The notes: generated from the letters alone by a model not told the origin. 64,000 nt of DNA from Planctellipticum sp942493135 (GCA_942493135.1 OW818684.1:7564001-7628000); one strand, 5' to 3'; shown: positions 1-9,916, counted from the first letter of the stretch. A program made the numbers and translations.

Positions 1-357
1 CAGCGGCGCCCCGGTCAGCCACATATCGGAGCAGAGGTGCGGGTCGGCCTTGGGGCCGCTCGGATGATAGAGCCCCCCCATGAAGCTGAGCTGTTTGCGG
101 AACGGGCTCAGCGGCTCGGTCGACTTGCCGAACACGAACTCCCCGTCGCGTTCCGCCGTGGGAAACCAGCTCCACTCGTCGATGCCGTTTTCTGGTCGCG
201 GCAGCGACATGCCGTTGGCAGTGTAGAGCGCGCAGAACCGGCGGGGAATCTGCTCCGTCGCCTCCGCGCCCATCGCGTCGAGCACCGGCAGCGCCAGTGC
301 CGCTCCGCCGACGCCCCGCAGAAATGCCCGGCGGTCGATTTGATGTGGGACGGTCAT
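1..357 (-). CDS. DUF1552 domain protein, N-terminal part (truncated by window edge)
   Basis: The 119 visible codons run from an ATG at 357 off the left edge with no stop. The N-terminus has a twin-arginine signal (RRAFLRG near residues 9-15, then an Ala/Leu-rich stretch), followed by RRFCALYTANGM and a FMGGLYHP segment, which I recognise as the start of the planctomycete DUF1552 family. These proteins have no established biochemical function. They are usually encoded immediately downstream of a DUF1592/DUF1587 protein, exactly as here: the upstream gene stops at 430, 72 bp before this start, so the two are probably co-transcribed. Export by the Tat system is inferred from the motif. The C-terminal part of the protein is outside the window. 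Confidence 0.8.
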   Translation of the reverse strand, partial: MTVPHQIDRRAFLRGVGGAALALPVLDAMGAEATEQIPRRFCALYTANGMSLPRPENGIDEWSWFPTAERDGEFVFGKSTEPLSPFRKQLSFMGGLYHPSGPKADPHLCSDMWLTGAPL

Positions 358-429
358 CCGAGTCTCCGAGGGCAAAGTCCTGGAGGGAGTGTCGGGCGGG
401 ATCTTCCGGGACGTTGAACTCAGCCGGCT

Positions 430-3400
430 CTATTTTTCGAGGAACAGCGAACTGTTGACGACGAACCGGAGCATGTCCTGCATCCGGTAGCCGTCAGCCT
501 TGAGTTCTACCCCCTGCTCGCGCAGGGTGACAAGCTCATTGTACGTCAGGCTCCGCCCCGTGGCATACGTCGCCAGATGTTTCAGCACACTGAACGCGAC
601 CTGATCGACGCGATCCTCCGCCAGGTAGCGCCTCAAACCGGCAAAATCCTCGACTTCGGTCCCGTCCGGCAACTCAGACCGGGAGTCGACAGCCTGTAAC
701 CTCAGCCGTCCCCCCGCGTCGAACTCTTCGAAGGGGACGCCCCACGGGTCGATTTTCGAGTGGCACTGGGCGCAGCCGGGCTGATTGCGATGCCGCTCGA
801 GCCGTTGACGCAGCGAGAGCGGCTCAGTCGTTTCCGGCAGAGCCGGCACGTTCGGCGGAGGATCGTCGGGCGGCTCGGCGACGATTCGCCGGGCCAGCCA
901 CGCCCCGCGCTTCACGGGGTTCGGCTCGCGACCGTCAGACAACCCCGCCAGGATCGCCGCCTGAGACAGCACGCCACCCAGCTCCCGTCGCCGATGCGGC
1001 ACCCGCACGAAATCAAAGCCGCTCTCTGGCAGCTTCGCCAGTTCGTAGTAGCTGGCGACCACTTCGTTCGCGATCACGAAGTCGGACTCGATCAGGTTCC
1101 TCGCCGGCAGATTGTGACGCATCAGATACTGCAAAAACTCCGCCGGCTCACGCTTCAATTCCGTCCGCGCATCCCGCGTCAGCCTGGGAAACCGCGCCCG
1201 ATCCGGTTCCAGCACGGCGAATTTGTCGAGCGCGAGCCATTGCGACCCAAACTCGCTGACGAACTGCGCGAAACGCGGGTCGCTCACGAGCCGCACCACC
1301 TCACCGTCCAACTCCTGCCGCAAGCGCCTCTCGGCAGCGAGCTTCAGCGTCGTCCGATCGGGAGGCCCGTTCCACAGGAAGTACGACAGCTTCGAAGCTA
1401 ACTCATATTCGTCGAGTGGCTCGGGCTCGGGAGTGCCGCTGTTCTCGATCATCATCAGAAACTGCGGCGAGGTCAGCACCACCTGCAAGACGTCCTTCAC
1501 GCTCTGCTCGAAGCCGGCCCCGCCGTCAAACGACCTCTGGAAGACCGCCAGCAACACTCCCTCTTCCGCATCAGCGACCGGACGACGGTACGCCCTCGTC
1601 GCGAACTCGCGAATGATCTCCTGCGCATAGACTGGCAGATCGTCCCTGTGGACCGAGTCGACGAAGATGTTCCGATGCGTCGCCGGCGGCCACGTGTCGT
1701 AGTACGGTCCCTCGAACTCCACCGAGCAAATCAGCAGCCGCGGCATGTCGCGACCGTCGGTGTACTCGCTCCGCACGCCGATTTCGCGAATCCCGGCGAG
1801 GTAGTTGACGTTGTCCGCTTCCACATCAGGACTGGGGAAGTTGCGGATCGCCCCCTCGAAGACAAACGGCTTCAACTCAGTTCCGGATACCGTCTGAGCC
1901 ACGCCGACCTGGCTGAGCGTGCTGCCGCAATCGCGGCGCAACCCCAAGTGCACGCCGATCCGCGGCAATCGCTTCTCGAACGCGGTGAAGCGCCGGGCGA
2001 CTTCATCGTCTTCTGCCAGCGGCGTCAACACGATTCGGTCCAGTCGAGCTGAGCCGGCATACTCGGCCCTCACCGGCAGCTCTCCCTCGGACAGACGCAC
2101 GACCACGAAGGCCGGCTGCTGGAGCAGTCCGACAAACTGACGCTCGCCGAGCGCCAGCATGACGTCCTGGGGTTTTGCAGGCGGCGGACTCGCGAACCGC
2201 CGTCCCGGTTCCACGAGCGCCTGAATCTCGGCGACTTCCAGCGCCCGGCGGCAGATCCGGACTTCGTCCACCATTCCGCGAAATTGCTGCGCATCCTGAA
2301 TCCGTCCCAGATTCAGCTCGACCTTCGGATTGTCCAGATTTGCAGGACCAATCGTTCCCTTCGCAACCGGGTAACCGTTGACGTACAGCACGGTCGCCTG
2401 ATCGCCCCGTCGCACGACCGCCGCGACGTGCTGCCAGGCATTCGCGCGGAGCGTCCCTGGCGGGGACGCGACTGTTCCGTTCGACTGATTGTTCGGCCCG
2501 GCGGTTTCAATCCGCAGCACGCCCTTGTTATCGGGCATGTCCAGGTACCAGCCATGCGTCCAACTGTATTTGCCGAGGCAGACGATCCCCGCCTGCCGAA
2601 GCTGCTTCGGGTGGATCCAGGCCGCGACGGTGAAATCTCCCTCGCCCACGGTCATCGACTCGTCCCGCGGAATCGCCACCGCGTCGCCCTTCCCGTCGAG
2701 TGACACACCCTGGCCGAACGGAGTGCCGACGAACTTCGCATCTCCTTCCAGCCGACCGGACAGCTCGGCACGCTCCGGCGTGCTGACCGCGCTCCCATCC
2801 AGCGGCCACGCTCCGATCAGACCTTCACCGAGTCGCGAACCGTCTGCCGCGACTGGTTGCTGACTGTGGTCCGTGGCAAATGCATCGACCTGGTAAATCC
2901 CTGCCTTCTCGATCTTCACCGTCTGAGGCTGACCGCCCGGTTCCCGGCAGACGACGCACCCTGGCGCCTCCTCCAAGCGAGACTCCGCGCCCGGATCGAG
3001 CAGCAGCCCGTCGTCATACTTGGCCGCCGTGACCGTTACGCGAAACCGGCCATCATCCGGCAGTTCCCGCAGCGAAATCTTGAAATTCGCTCTCGGTCCA
3101 TAGGTGCTCTCCACTCCGAACTCTTCCGCACTCGGAATTGCCGGTCGCAGCAGCAGCCCCCGGGGAACCGTCGTGTAAGCCTTGCCCTTCGGATAGCCTT
3201 CCTGCCCCCGCATGCAGGCGAACACGGAATGATAGATGCTGTCGAAGTCGCGCCACCCGCGGACGGTATCGTTCCCCTGGTAGCCTTCAATGAACCGGTG
3301 CTTCGTCGGCATGAAGTACGGTTCGAACGCGAAGGACTTCGGCGGAGTGAGCTGCGCAACCGTGAAGTCCGCGTTGTTCAACAGCAGGCTGTTCGCCCCG

Positions 3401-4098
3401 AGAATGAGCTGGTCCGGACACGGCGTCGGATTGATCGCCGCCCCCAGCTCAACGCGGAAGTTCTGGATCGTCGGCTTCGCGTTCGGATCGACGATGCAGC
3501 GACCGAGCGCCTTCTCGGCGATTTCGAAGTACGCTTCCAGCAGCAATGGAGACAGCACCAGCGTATCCTGGTTGTTCACGAAGCCATCCCGCGAGACCGC
3601 ATCCGGGGGCAGTACGTCGGTCAGGTCGTCCTCCAGCAGCAGCAGCTCCCGGAGCGTGTTGCGATACTGCGCCACCGTCAGACGCCGGACGCCGCCGTTC
3701 TTCGGCGTCGGCCGCGTCCGGGCTGCGTGCAGTCCCTGCTCGATCCACTTCAGGATCTCCTGCCGAATCTGTTCGGTCGGCTGCGGCTCGTCTTCGGGCG
3801 GCATGACCCGCTTCTCGATCTGCCGGCGAATTCCCTCCCACAGCTTCAGGTGGCGGTCTTCCATTGCGGCGTCGAGCTGATCGACGCGAATCCCCGAGGT
3901 CAGTTTCTCCTCGTTGTGGCACCGCGCGCAGTGCTGCTGCAGAAACGGCTTCACCTGCCGCTCAAATGACGTCGCGAGCGTTTTCGACTCGTCCCCCGCG
4001 CATGCCGGATTCAAAGACGCCAACATCGTCCCGGCGACGCCGATCAGGAGCAGCACGCGTACGACGGACAGTCGCTGCCAGTCAGTTTTCAAAGTCAT
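430..4098 (-). CDS. Secreted cytochrome-c-like DUF1587/DUF1592/DUF1588/DUF1585 protein with LamG insert
   Basis: About 1222 aa from an ATG at 4098, chosen because it opens a signal peptide (VVRVLLLIGVAGTML) and lies 17 bp after the stop of the DUF1501 gene; the frame stays open further upstream but runs into that gene. Order of domains: signal peptide; PSCyt1-like cytochrome segment with CARCH near residues 57-61; DUF1587 around RRLTVAQYRNTLREL; a LamG/concanavalin-like domain roughly at residues 420-635 (GLIGAWPLDG, DFTVAAWIHP, WQHVAAVV, MVDEVRI); then DUF1595, DUF1592 (SPQFLMMIENSG, LSYFLWNGPPD), DUF1588 (RGAWLARRI) and DUF1585 near the C-terminus. Families of this type are abundant in planctomycetes and their function is unproven; a periplasmic or surface role in carbohydrate-related redox chemistry is a common guess only. 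The LamG domain suggests glycan or protein binding. Confidence 0.88.
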   Translation of the reverse strand: MTLKTDWQRLSVVRVLLLIGVAGTMLASLNPACAGDESKTLATSFERQVKPFLQQHCARCHNEEKLTSGIRVDQLDAAMEDRHLKLWEGIRRQIEKRVMPPEDEPQPTEQIRQEILKWIEQGLHAARTRPTPKNGGVRRLTVAQYRNTLRELLLLEDDLTDVLPPDAVSRDGFVNNQDTLVLSPLLLEAYFEIAEKALGRCIVDPNAKPTIQNFRVELGAAINPTPCPDQLILGANSLLLNNADFTVAQLTPPKSFAFEPYFMPTKHRFIEGYQGNDTVRGWRDFDSIYHSVFACMRGQEGYPKGKAYTTVPRGLLLRPAIPSAEEFGVESTYGPRANFKISLRELPDDGRFRVTVTAAKYDDGLLLDPGAESRLEEAPGCVVCREPGGQPQTVKIEKAGIYQVDAFATDHSQQPVAADGSRLGEGLIGAWPLDGSAVSTPERAELSGRLEGDAKFVGTPFGQGVSLDGKGDAVAIPRDESMTVGEGDFTVAAWIHPKQLRQAGIVCLGKYSWTHGWYLDMPDNKGVLRIETAGPNNQSNGTVASPPGTLRANAWQHVAAVVRRGDQATVLYVNGYPVAKGTIGPANLDNPKVELNLGRIQDAQQFRGMVDEVRICRRALEVAEIQALVEPGRRFASPPPAKPQDVMLALGERQFVGLLQQPAFVVVRLSEGELPVRAEYAGSARLDRIVLTPLAEDDEVARRFTAFEKRLPRIGVHLGLRRDCGSTLSQVGVAQTVSGTELKPFVFEGAIRNFPSPDVEADNVNYLAGIREIGVRSEYTDGRDMPRLLICSVEFEGPYYDTWPPATHRNIFVDSVHRDDLPVYAQEIIREFATRAYRRPVADAEEGVLLAVFQRSFDGGAGFEQSVKDVLQVVLTSPQFLMMIENSGTPEPEPLDEYELASKLSYFLWNGPPDRTTLKLAAERRLRQELDGEVVRLVSDPRFAQFVSEFGSQWLALDKFAVLEPDRARFPRLTRDARTELKREPAEFLQYLMRHNLPARNLIESDFVIANEVVASYYELAKLPESGFDFVRVPHRRRELGGVLSQAAILAGLSDGREPNPVKRGAWLARRIVAEPPDDPPPNVPALPETTEPLSLRQRLERHRNQPGCAQCHSKIDPWGVPFEEFDAGGRLRLQAVDSRSELPDGTEVEDFAGLRRYLAEDRVDQVAFSVLKHLATYATGRSLTYNELVTLREQGVELKADGYRMQDMLRFVVNSSLFLEK

Positions 4099-4115
4099 GG
4101 CCGGAGGAAAAACCT

Positions 4116-5570
4116 TCAGGTTAGAATTTCGGTCAGCACCTCGCCCCCGACGTCGGTCAGCCGGAAGTCGCGCCCATTGAAGCGGTAGGTGAGCTTCGTG
4201 TGTTCGAGGCCCATCAGATGCAGCAGGGTCGCATGCAGGTCGTTGACGTGCACTTTCTTCTCGACCGCTTTGTACCCGAACGGATCGGTCGCACCGTAAT
4301 GCAGGCCCCCTTTCACACCGGCGCCGGCCATCCAGATCGTGAAGCCGTTCGGATTGTGGTCGCGCCCCTTCGCTCCCTGCGAATCGGACGTCCGTCCGAA
4401 CTCGCCGCCCCAGATCACCAGCGTCGAATCGAGCAAACCGCGGGCGTCCAGATCCGCCAGCAGCGCCGCCGCCGGCTGATCCGTATGCAGGCCGCACGAA
4501 CGATGATTGATCTGCACATCGCTGTGGCAGTCCCACGGTACGTCGTTCACGCTGCCGTCGCCTCCTACTCCCTTGCCGGCGAACACCTGCACGAAGCGGA
4601 CGCCCCGCTCCACAAGCCGCCGCGACAGCAGGCACTGCCGGGAAAACGTGGCGCATTCCGGCCGATCCATCCCGTAGAGCTTGTGCGTCTCCTCGGACTC
4701 CTTCGACAGATCCAGCGCCTCGGGAGCCGCCATCTGCATCCGGTATGCCAGCTCGTACGAATTGATCCGCGCGGCCAGGTCGGCCTCCGCCGGTCGGCTC
4801 GCGGCGTGCTCCCGGTTCAACAGCCCGATCAGGTCGAGCTGCGCCCGCTGCTGTGAGTCGGTGTGCCGGGCGTCGCGCGCCAGGTTGTCGATCGCCTCCT
4901 TCCGGCGGGCATCGAGCGCCAGCGCCTGATACGTCTTCGGCAGAAACCCCGCTGACCAGATCTGATCGTCGCCACGCGGCCGGGTGTCGTGCAGCACAAC
5001 GTACGACGGCAGGTTCTGGTTCTGCGACCCGAGTCCGTACGTCATCCACGCGCCGAGAGCCGGCAGGCCCGGGCGGTTTGTCCCGCACATCAGCTCGATC
5101 GACGCCGGAGCGTGGTTGTTCTGCTTCAAGTACATCGAGTGCAGAAAGCACATCTTGTCGACATGCTGCGACAGATTCGGAAAGAGGTCCGAGACCCACG
5201 ACCCCGATTCGCCATGCTGCGCCCACTCGAACGGCGATTTCAGACATTTGCCGCTGGTCGTGAAGAATCCCGTCTTGGGGTCTGCCCCCGCCAGTTCCAG
5301 CCCGTCCCGCTTCTGCAGTTCGGGCTTGTAATCCCAGGTGTCGACCTGCGACGGAGCCCCGGTCATAAACAGCCAGATGATCGATCTCACCCGGCCGGGA
5401 AAGTGGGGCTCCCGCAGCGCCAGCGGATCAACCGAATCCGGTACAGCCGCGGCGGTCTCCCCGTGCAGCATCGAGGCCAGCGCCAGCGAACCGAACCCCA
5501 GCCCCGCCTCCCGCAGAAAGCGCCGGCGGGCAGGCATGGCAAGTGCTCCGGCAGCATCGAAGTGGAACAT
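4116..5570 (-). CDS. DUF1501 domain protein, Tat-exported
   Basis: 484 aa. The N-terminus carries a twin-arginine signal (ARRRFLREAGLGFGSL at about residues 14-29). The body matches the DUF1501 family, which has an alkaline-phosphatase/sulfatase-like fold: SIIWLFMTGAPSQVDTWDYKP near the start, HSMYLKQNNHAPASIELM, VIWGGEFGRTSDSQG, and a final HLMGLEHTKLTYRFNGRDFRLTDV. The family has no assigned reaction. DUF1501 genes nearly always sit beside a PSD1 gene, as here: the PSD1 gene stops at 5625 on the same strand, 54 bp upstream, and the DUF1592 gene begins 17 bp downstream, so the three are one transcription unit. The ATG at 5570 is supported by the position of the Tat motif. Confidence 0.9.
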   Translation of the reverse strand: MFHFDAAGALAMPARRRFLREAGLGFGSLALASMLHGETAAAVPDSVDPLALREPHFPGRVRSIIWLFMTGAPSQVDTWDYKPELQKRDGLELAGADPKTGFFTTSGKCLKSPFEWAQHGESGSWVSDLFPNLSQHVDKMCFLHSMYLKQNNHAPASIELMCGTNRPGLPALGAWMTYGLGSQNQNLPSYVVLHDTRPRGDDQIWSAGFLPKTYQALALDARRKEAIDNLARDARHTDSQQRAQLDLIGLLNREHAASRPAEADLAARINSYELAYRMQMAAPEALDLSKESEETHKLYGMDRPECATFSRQCLLSRRLVERGVRFVQVFAGKGVGGDGSVNDVPWDCHSDVQINHRSCGLHTDQPAAALLADLDARGLLDSTLVIWGGEFGRTSDSQGAKGRDHNPNGFTIWMAGAGVKGGLHYGATDPFGYKAVEKKVHVNDLHATLLHLMGLEHTKLTYRFNGRDFRLTDVGGEVLTEILT

Positions 5571-5624
5571 CAGTAACTCCGCAATTCAGTCGTGGCGGGA
5601 TCTCAGACAGGCAGGACCGCAAGG

Positions 5625-8600
5625 TCAATCGACGTACACGAACTCATTCAGGCAGAGCAGCACCTGGCAGAACTCGATCAGGGCTTTGTCGGTCGTCTCC
5701 GGCGTGTCGCCGCCAATGGCGGACCTCTGCCAGTCGACAAACGCCAGCATACGCGCCTGTTCCTCGACAGTCGGCGACCGGCCGAACGCAATCCGGTAGC
5801 CTCGCTCGACGACCGCGGTGAGCGGGGTCTCCTTCTCCGGCTTGATCCTGGCGAACAGCGTCTCAGCCTGCTGGCGCACGAATGGCGAATTCATCATCGC
5901 AAGCGCCTGCGTGGGGACGGTCGTGACGTTTCGCTTGCCGATGCTTTGAGTCGGCTCCGGCGCATCGAACATCGTCATGATCGGCAGCAGCTCGCTCCGC
6001 TTGATCCGCAGGTAAATGCTCCGGCGGGACGTGCTGTCGAGCACGCTGGGACCGTACATCGTTGGATCGAGATTGCCGCCCACCGCAAGCAGCGCGTCGC
6101 GAATTGTCTCCGCTTCCAGCCGCCGCGGACGGAACTGCCACAGGAGTCGGTTCTCGGGATCGATCTTCAGATTCTCGTCGACGACTTCGTGCGACCGCCG
6201 ATAGGCGTCACTCAGCACGATCAACCGGTGCAGCGGCTTCAGTCTCCAGCCGCCTCGAACCAGTTCCCCGGCCAGATATTCCAGCAACTCCGGATGCGTC
6301 GGCCGATCCCCCTGTACGCCGAAATCGTTGGGCGTCCCGACGATCCCTTCTCCAAAGTGATGTTGCCACACGCGATTGGCGATCACCCGCGCGAGTAATG
6401 GCCCGGCCCCATGCTGCACGTCGGTCATCCACAGGGCCAGCGAGACGCGCGGGTCGACCGGCGACGCCGGCGGAGTCGACGGCTCGTCGCGACGCAACAG
6501 CACCTGCAGATAGCCCGGCTCGGCCTTGCCCTGCTTGTTATCGACCTCGCCGCGACGGAGGAAAAACACGTCCTGCCCACCGGCAACCGTCGTGTAGACC
6601 TCCGTCAGGTTCGGCCGGGGCGTTGCCGCCGCATGATCGCGGACCGCCTGGAAGACCTTCGCCGTCTCGGCGTCGAACGGCGCGAACCAGCGGGCCAGCG
6701 GCACGCGCAGGACTTCGGGGACCTCTTTCCCATGAGCCGCAACGATCGAACGCAACTCGCCCACGTGCTGCGGCGAGACGTCTCCCGCCCAGGTCGCCGG
6801 GTTCGGCTCCACGCTCAGGGAGACGCGTAACCGTCCGATCCCCAGATCGCGGAACATCAGGTCCACGACCAGCTCCGTACCGCCGGAAAAACCAGCGACG
6901 GGCGACTCAAACTCATAGATCGCGGCGTTATCCTTCTTCGCCGTGGTTCTCACGACCCACGCCGTCGTCGGTTTTCCGTCGACCGTGTTCGCCAGCGGCT
7001 GCCCGTCATCTTCGAAGGCCGCGAAAACTGGTTTGAGCTTCACAACCTGCGGCTCATCCTTCGCCTGCGAATCCGCCGGCCGGGCCGTGACCGTGATTTC
7101 AGCCAGTTGAAAGCTGCCGTCGCTGTTGAGTCCCGGCCCGCGCTGAGGAAGCGATTTGTCGGAGAATGCGTCGATTCGCAACGCCTGCAAGTTCTTCTGA
7201 TGTGTCTGAAACGTCAGCCGATACTGCTCCTCGTTGCCGACATTCCGCCGCTGTCCGCGCTGACGAATCAGCGTTCCCGGATTCAGCATCCCGTCGTGCG
7301 CGACAATTCCCCCGGGGAGATCCTTCAGATACGAACGCTCTGCCTGGAGTGCGACTGGCTCCAGCGACTGCCACCGCGTCGCGTCCGGCCGCTGACTGAG
7401 CTCCTTGTCGCGCCACGGAGCGAATCGGGCCGGCAGCTCATTCATCGCAAATGCGTTCAACGCCGCGACCAGCGGTTCCTGCTCGGCACGATGCTTTTCC
7501 AGCGCCCGCTCCGTCGCCGCCGGGTCGATATCCAGCGCCCGCGGTCCGTGAGCGGTTTTCGCCAGTGATGCGGCGACCGCGTAGTAATCCTGATGCGGAA
7601 TCGGGTCGTACTTGTGTTCGTGGCACCGCACACAGCCCAGCGTCAGCCCCAGCATCGAGCCGCCGATCGTCATCATCATGTCGTCGAGCTGATCGTAGCG
7701 GATCCGCTCCACGGTCTTGGCGGTGATCTGTCCGGGGTACGGCCCCGCCACGAGAAAACCGGTCGCCGCCGCGCCGTCGAGATCGTCGGGATCCAGTAGG
7801 TCGCCGGCAAGCTGCATGCGAATGAACTGGTCATAGGGCATATCGCTGTTGAGCGCGCGGATTACCCAGTCGCGATAATGGTAAGCGCCGGGGCGGAACC
7901 CATCGAACTCGTACCCGCCGCTCTCCGCAAAGCGGGCGGCATCCAGCCAGTGACGCGCCCAGCGCTCTCCATACGCCGGACTCGCCAGCAGCTCGCCAAC
8001 GACTTTTTCAAAAGCTTGGGGCGACGAATCATCTGCGAACGCGGCAATCTGTTCCGGCGTCGGGGGCAGACCAATCAGGTCGAAATACGCTCGCCGGATC
8101 AGCTTCTCCCGGCTCGCCGGCGGATTGGCCTTGAGCCCAGCCGCCTCTTGGGCCTGCTTCAGAAAGCCGTCAATCGGCTTGCTCGCATCGGGCAGCGGAA
8201 CGTCACGCAGAGGTTGAAAGGACCACCACGATTTTCCCTCTGCGATGCTGATCTCGCGCTTCGGCTTGACCGGTGCACCTCCGCCGCGCGGGTCCGGCGC
8301 CCCGAGATCGATCCATTTCGCAAAGTCGGCGACGATCTCGTCGGACAGCTTGCCGCTCGGCGGCATCTCGACGCCGTCGTACTTGAGCGCCTTGAGCAGC
8401 AGACTCTCGGCTGACTTCCCCTTCACGAGGACGGCGCCCGACTCCCCCCCCGCGGCGATCCCGCCCGCCGAGTCGAGGTACAGCTCGCCCTGCAGTTTCT
8501 TTGCGTCGCGGGCCTCCGCCGAATGGCAGCTATAGCAGTGCTGCACGAGCACCGGGCGAATCTTCTGCTCGAAGAACTGCACGCCGTCGTCGTCCGCCGG

Positions 8601-8660
8601 ACAATCCGTGGTGGCGCTGAGCATTGACAGCAGGGTTGTGATGTACCTCAGAGTTTTCAT
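5625..8660 (-). CDS. PSD1 and planctomycete cytochrome C domain protein (DUF1549/DUF1553)
   Basis: 1011 aa. It starts with a short signal peptide (MKTLRYITTLLSMLSATT) and has the classic three-part planctomycete architecture: PSCyt1 with a haem-binding CYSCH at about residues 42-46 and MPPSGKLS; PSCyt2/DUF1549 (SWWSFQPL, YGERWARHWLDAARFAES, and the second LGCVRCHEHKYDPI motif); and a C-terminal PSD1/DUF1553 domain (RVIANRVWQHHFGEGIV, FDAPEPTQSIGKRN). It is the first gene of the four-gene minus-strand operon and is followed by DUF1501, its usual partner. Function is unknown; secretion and covalent haem attachment are inferred from the signal peptide and CxxCH motifs. The promoter should lie between 8661 and the decayed DUF1559 gene. 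Confidence 0.92.
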   Translation of the reverse strand: MKTLRYITTLLSMLSATTDCPADDDGVQFFEQKIRPVLVQHCYSCHSAEARDAKKLQGELYLDSAGGIAAGGESGAVLVKGKSAESLLLKALKYDGVEMPPSGKLSDEIVADFAKWIDLGAPDPRGGGAPVKPKREISIAEGKSWWSFQPLRDVPLPDASKPIDGFLKQAQEAAGLKANPPASREKLIRRAYFDLIGLPPTPEQIAAFADDSSPQAFEKVVGELLASPAYGERWARHWLDAARFAESGGYEFDGFRPGAYHYRDWVIRALNSDMPYDQFIRMQLAGDLLDPDDLDGAAATGFLVAGPYPGQITAKTVERIRYDQLDDMMMTIGGSMLGLTLGCVRCHEHKYDPIPHQDYYAVAASLAKTAHGPRALDIDPAATERALEKHRAEQEPLVAALNAFAMNELPARFAPWRDKELSQRPDATRWQSLEPVALQAERSYLKDLPGGIVAHDGMLNPGTLIRQRGQRRNVGNEEQYRLTFQTHQKNLQALRIDAFSDKSLPQRGPGLNSDGSFQLAEITVTARPADSQAKDEPQVVKLKPVFAAFEDDGQPLANTVDGKPTTAWVVRTTAKKDNAAIYEFESPVAGFSGGTELVVDLMFRDLGIGRLRVSLSVEPNPATWAGDVSPQHVGELRSIVAAHGKEVPEVLRVPLARWFAPFDAETAKVFQAVRDHAAATPRPNLTEVYTTVAGGQDVFFLRRGEVDNKQGKAEPGYLQVLLRRDEPSTPPASPVDPRVSLALWMTDVQHGAGPLLARVIANRVWQHHFGEGIVGTPNDFGVQGDRPTHPELLEYLAGELVRGGWRLKPLHRLIVLSDAYRRSHEVVDENLKIDPENRLLWQFRPRRLEAETIRDALLAVGGNLDPTMYGPSVLDSTSRRSIYLRIKRSELLPIMTMFDAPEPTQSIGKRNVTTVPTQALAMMNSPFVRQQAETLFARIKPEKETPLTAVVERGYRIAFGRSPTVEEQARMLAFVDWQRSAIGGDTPETTDKALIEFCQVLLCLNEFVYVD

Positions 8661-9062
8661 AGGCAGGAGGGCAATCAGGAACGAGGGCAGGGTAGACCGG
8701 CAGCGGCGGATCGCACTATTTTATACCTCACTTTCTGCTGATCGACAGCCCCAATTGCTTTCAGTCTCTCTGGCACAGAATCGCTGGCGTTATAAGGTCC
8801 GTCCTTTTCTACAGAGGAGGAACGCGTCTTCCGCGGTCCTTGAAGTCGACCAGCACACGGCCCCGATCATCTTGTTGGAAGGCCCGTCAACGGTAGTGCG
8901 GTTGAAAGACCGGCGGAATTCTCGGCGTTCCGCTCGAGCTGGCGGCGTGTGGTCGTCGACAGCACAAATGCGAGTTGCCAAATCTCGGCTGTGCCGCGAC
9001 AGAGCCCATCTTTACAACTCGCCGGGAGGCTCTCCGCCGGCGCGGGCTGCCAGAGCCTCGAA
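8661..9062. other. Intergenic region upstream of the PSD1 operon
   Basis: About 400 bp between the PSD1 start and the 3' end of the DUF1559 pseudogene. Open frames here show no recognisable family, and the minus-strand frame that continues from the pseudogene after its frameshift is not protein-like. The operon promoter is expected close to 8661, where the sequence is locally AT-richer (around 8715-8770), but I cannot point to convincing -35/-10 boxes. Confidence 0.4.
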
Positions 9063-9916
9063 CTAGGCTCCGTCGATATTCTCAGAAACAAATCGGACAG
9101 CACCATCTGCGAAGCAGAAGTGTGCTCCGCCGGAGTGCCGGCTTCCTGAGGACTGAGTGCCCGGGCGGCCATTGATGCGAAAGGAACCTCGGCTGACAAG
9201 GCAGGCGACATCACTGAAATGACGGTCGCCGCCGAGACCGAACGGACACCGATCCACAGCGCCGCGACTTTGGCCGGATGATCGGATTCGCATTCGGCAA
9301 GAACGACGGCATTGGAACTGCCGTCAGCGAGGTTGGAGAGACGGACCTTACAGTTTATAAATAGCGTCCCATTCGACGCGCCCATTGGCCAGATCACCAC
9401 GGACCCGCCATCTGGCGTCCAGGGCAGGTCGTAGGCTCCGGAGACTCCGCGATAATTCGACTTCGCATGATCCGCCTTGGATGGATTGAGATCCGGACCT
9501 GCGTCTGAGCGGCAGACAAATGCCGGAAGTCGTGTCTGCGTCAACGGAGTTGGCGCAGCATCTGAGCCGTCGCTGGAGAACGGAAGATCAGAGACTCGCA
9601 GCTGATTGTACTATGCTGTCTGGTCGAGTAAGGGCAACAGAAGCGCGCCCCAGCCGTAACCTGGTCGCCAGGGCTGCTACTCCATGGCCGCCGGCGGCGG
9701 CGTGCTGTGCAGGTCGTGGTGGTTGTGGAATGCCAGTCCGAATTGCTTGAGATTGTTCCTGCATTGTGTCCGCCGCGCCAGCTCGCGCGTTTTCTGGACT
9801 GCCGGAAGCAGGAGCACAACCAGCAGTGCAATGATCGCGGTAACGACGAGAAGCTCAATTATGGTGAAACCCCGACGACCGGGGCCGTCTCGACTTCCGA
9901 AGTGCGTCTCGTTCAC
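9063..9916 (-). pseudogene. DUF1559 prepilin-like protein, pseudogene (two amber stops and a frameshift)
   Basis: The N-terminal part (9916 to 9680) reads RRGFTIIELLVVTAIIALL, a type IV prepilin-like cleavage/methylation segment followed by RRTQCRNNLKQFGLAFHNHHD, the hallmark of DUF1559 proteins (DUF1559 is the family once called the SBP_bac_10-type planctomycete domain). The frame is then interrupted by TAG at 9677-9679 and again by TAG at 9611-9613, 22 codons apart and in frame, although the flanking residues GYGWGALLLPLLDQ and DAAPTPLTQTRLPAFVC continue the family. Near 9190-9205 a single-base change moves the reading into another frame, where the conserved end HSGGAHFCFADGAVRFVSENID and a stop at 9063 follow. 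About 285 codons in total. Planctomycetes carry many intact copies, so loss of this one is plausible. Confidence 0.85.

Noticed and set aside
4099..5247. Extension of the DUF1592 protein to 1605 residues
   Set aside because: The upstream part is an antiparallel-free frame inside the DUF1501 gene with Arg/Gly-rich nonsense composition; the signal peptide at 4098 fits much better.
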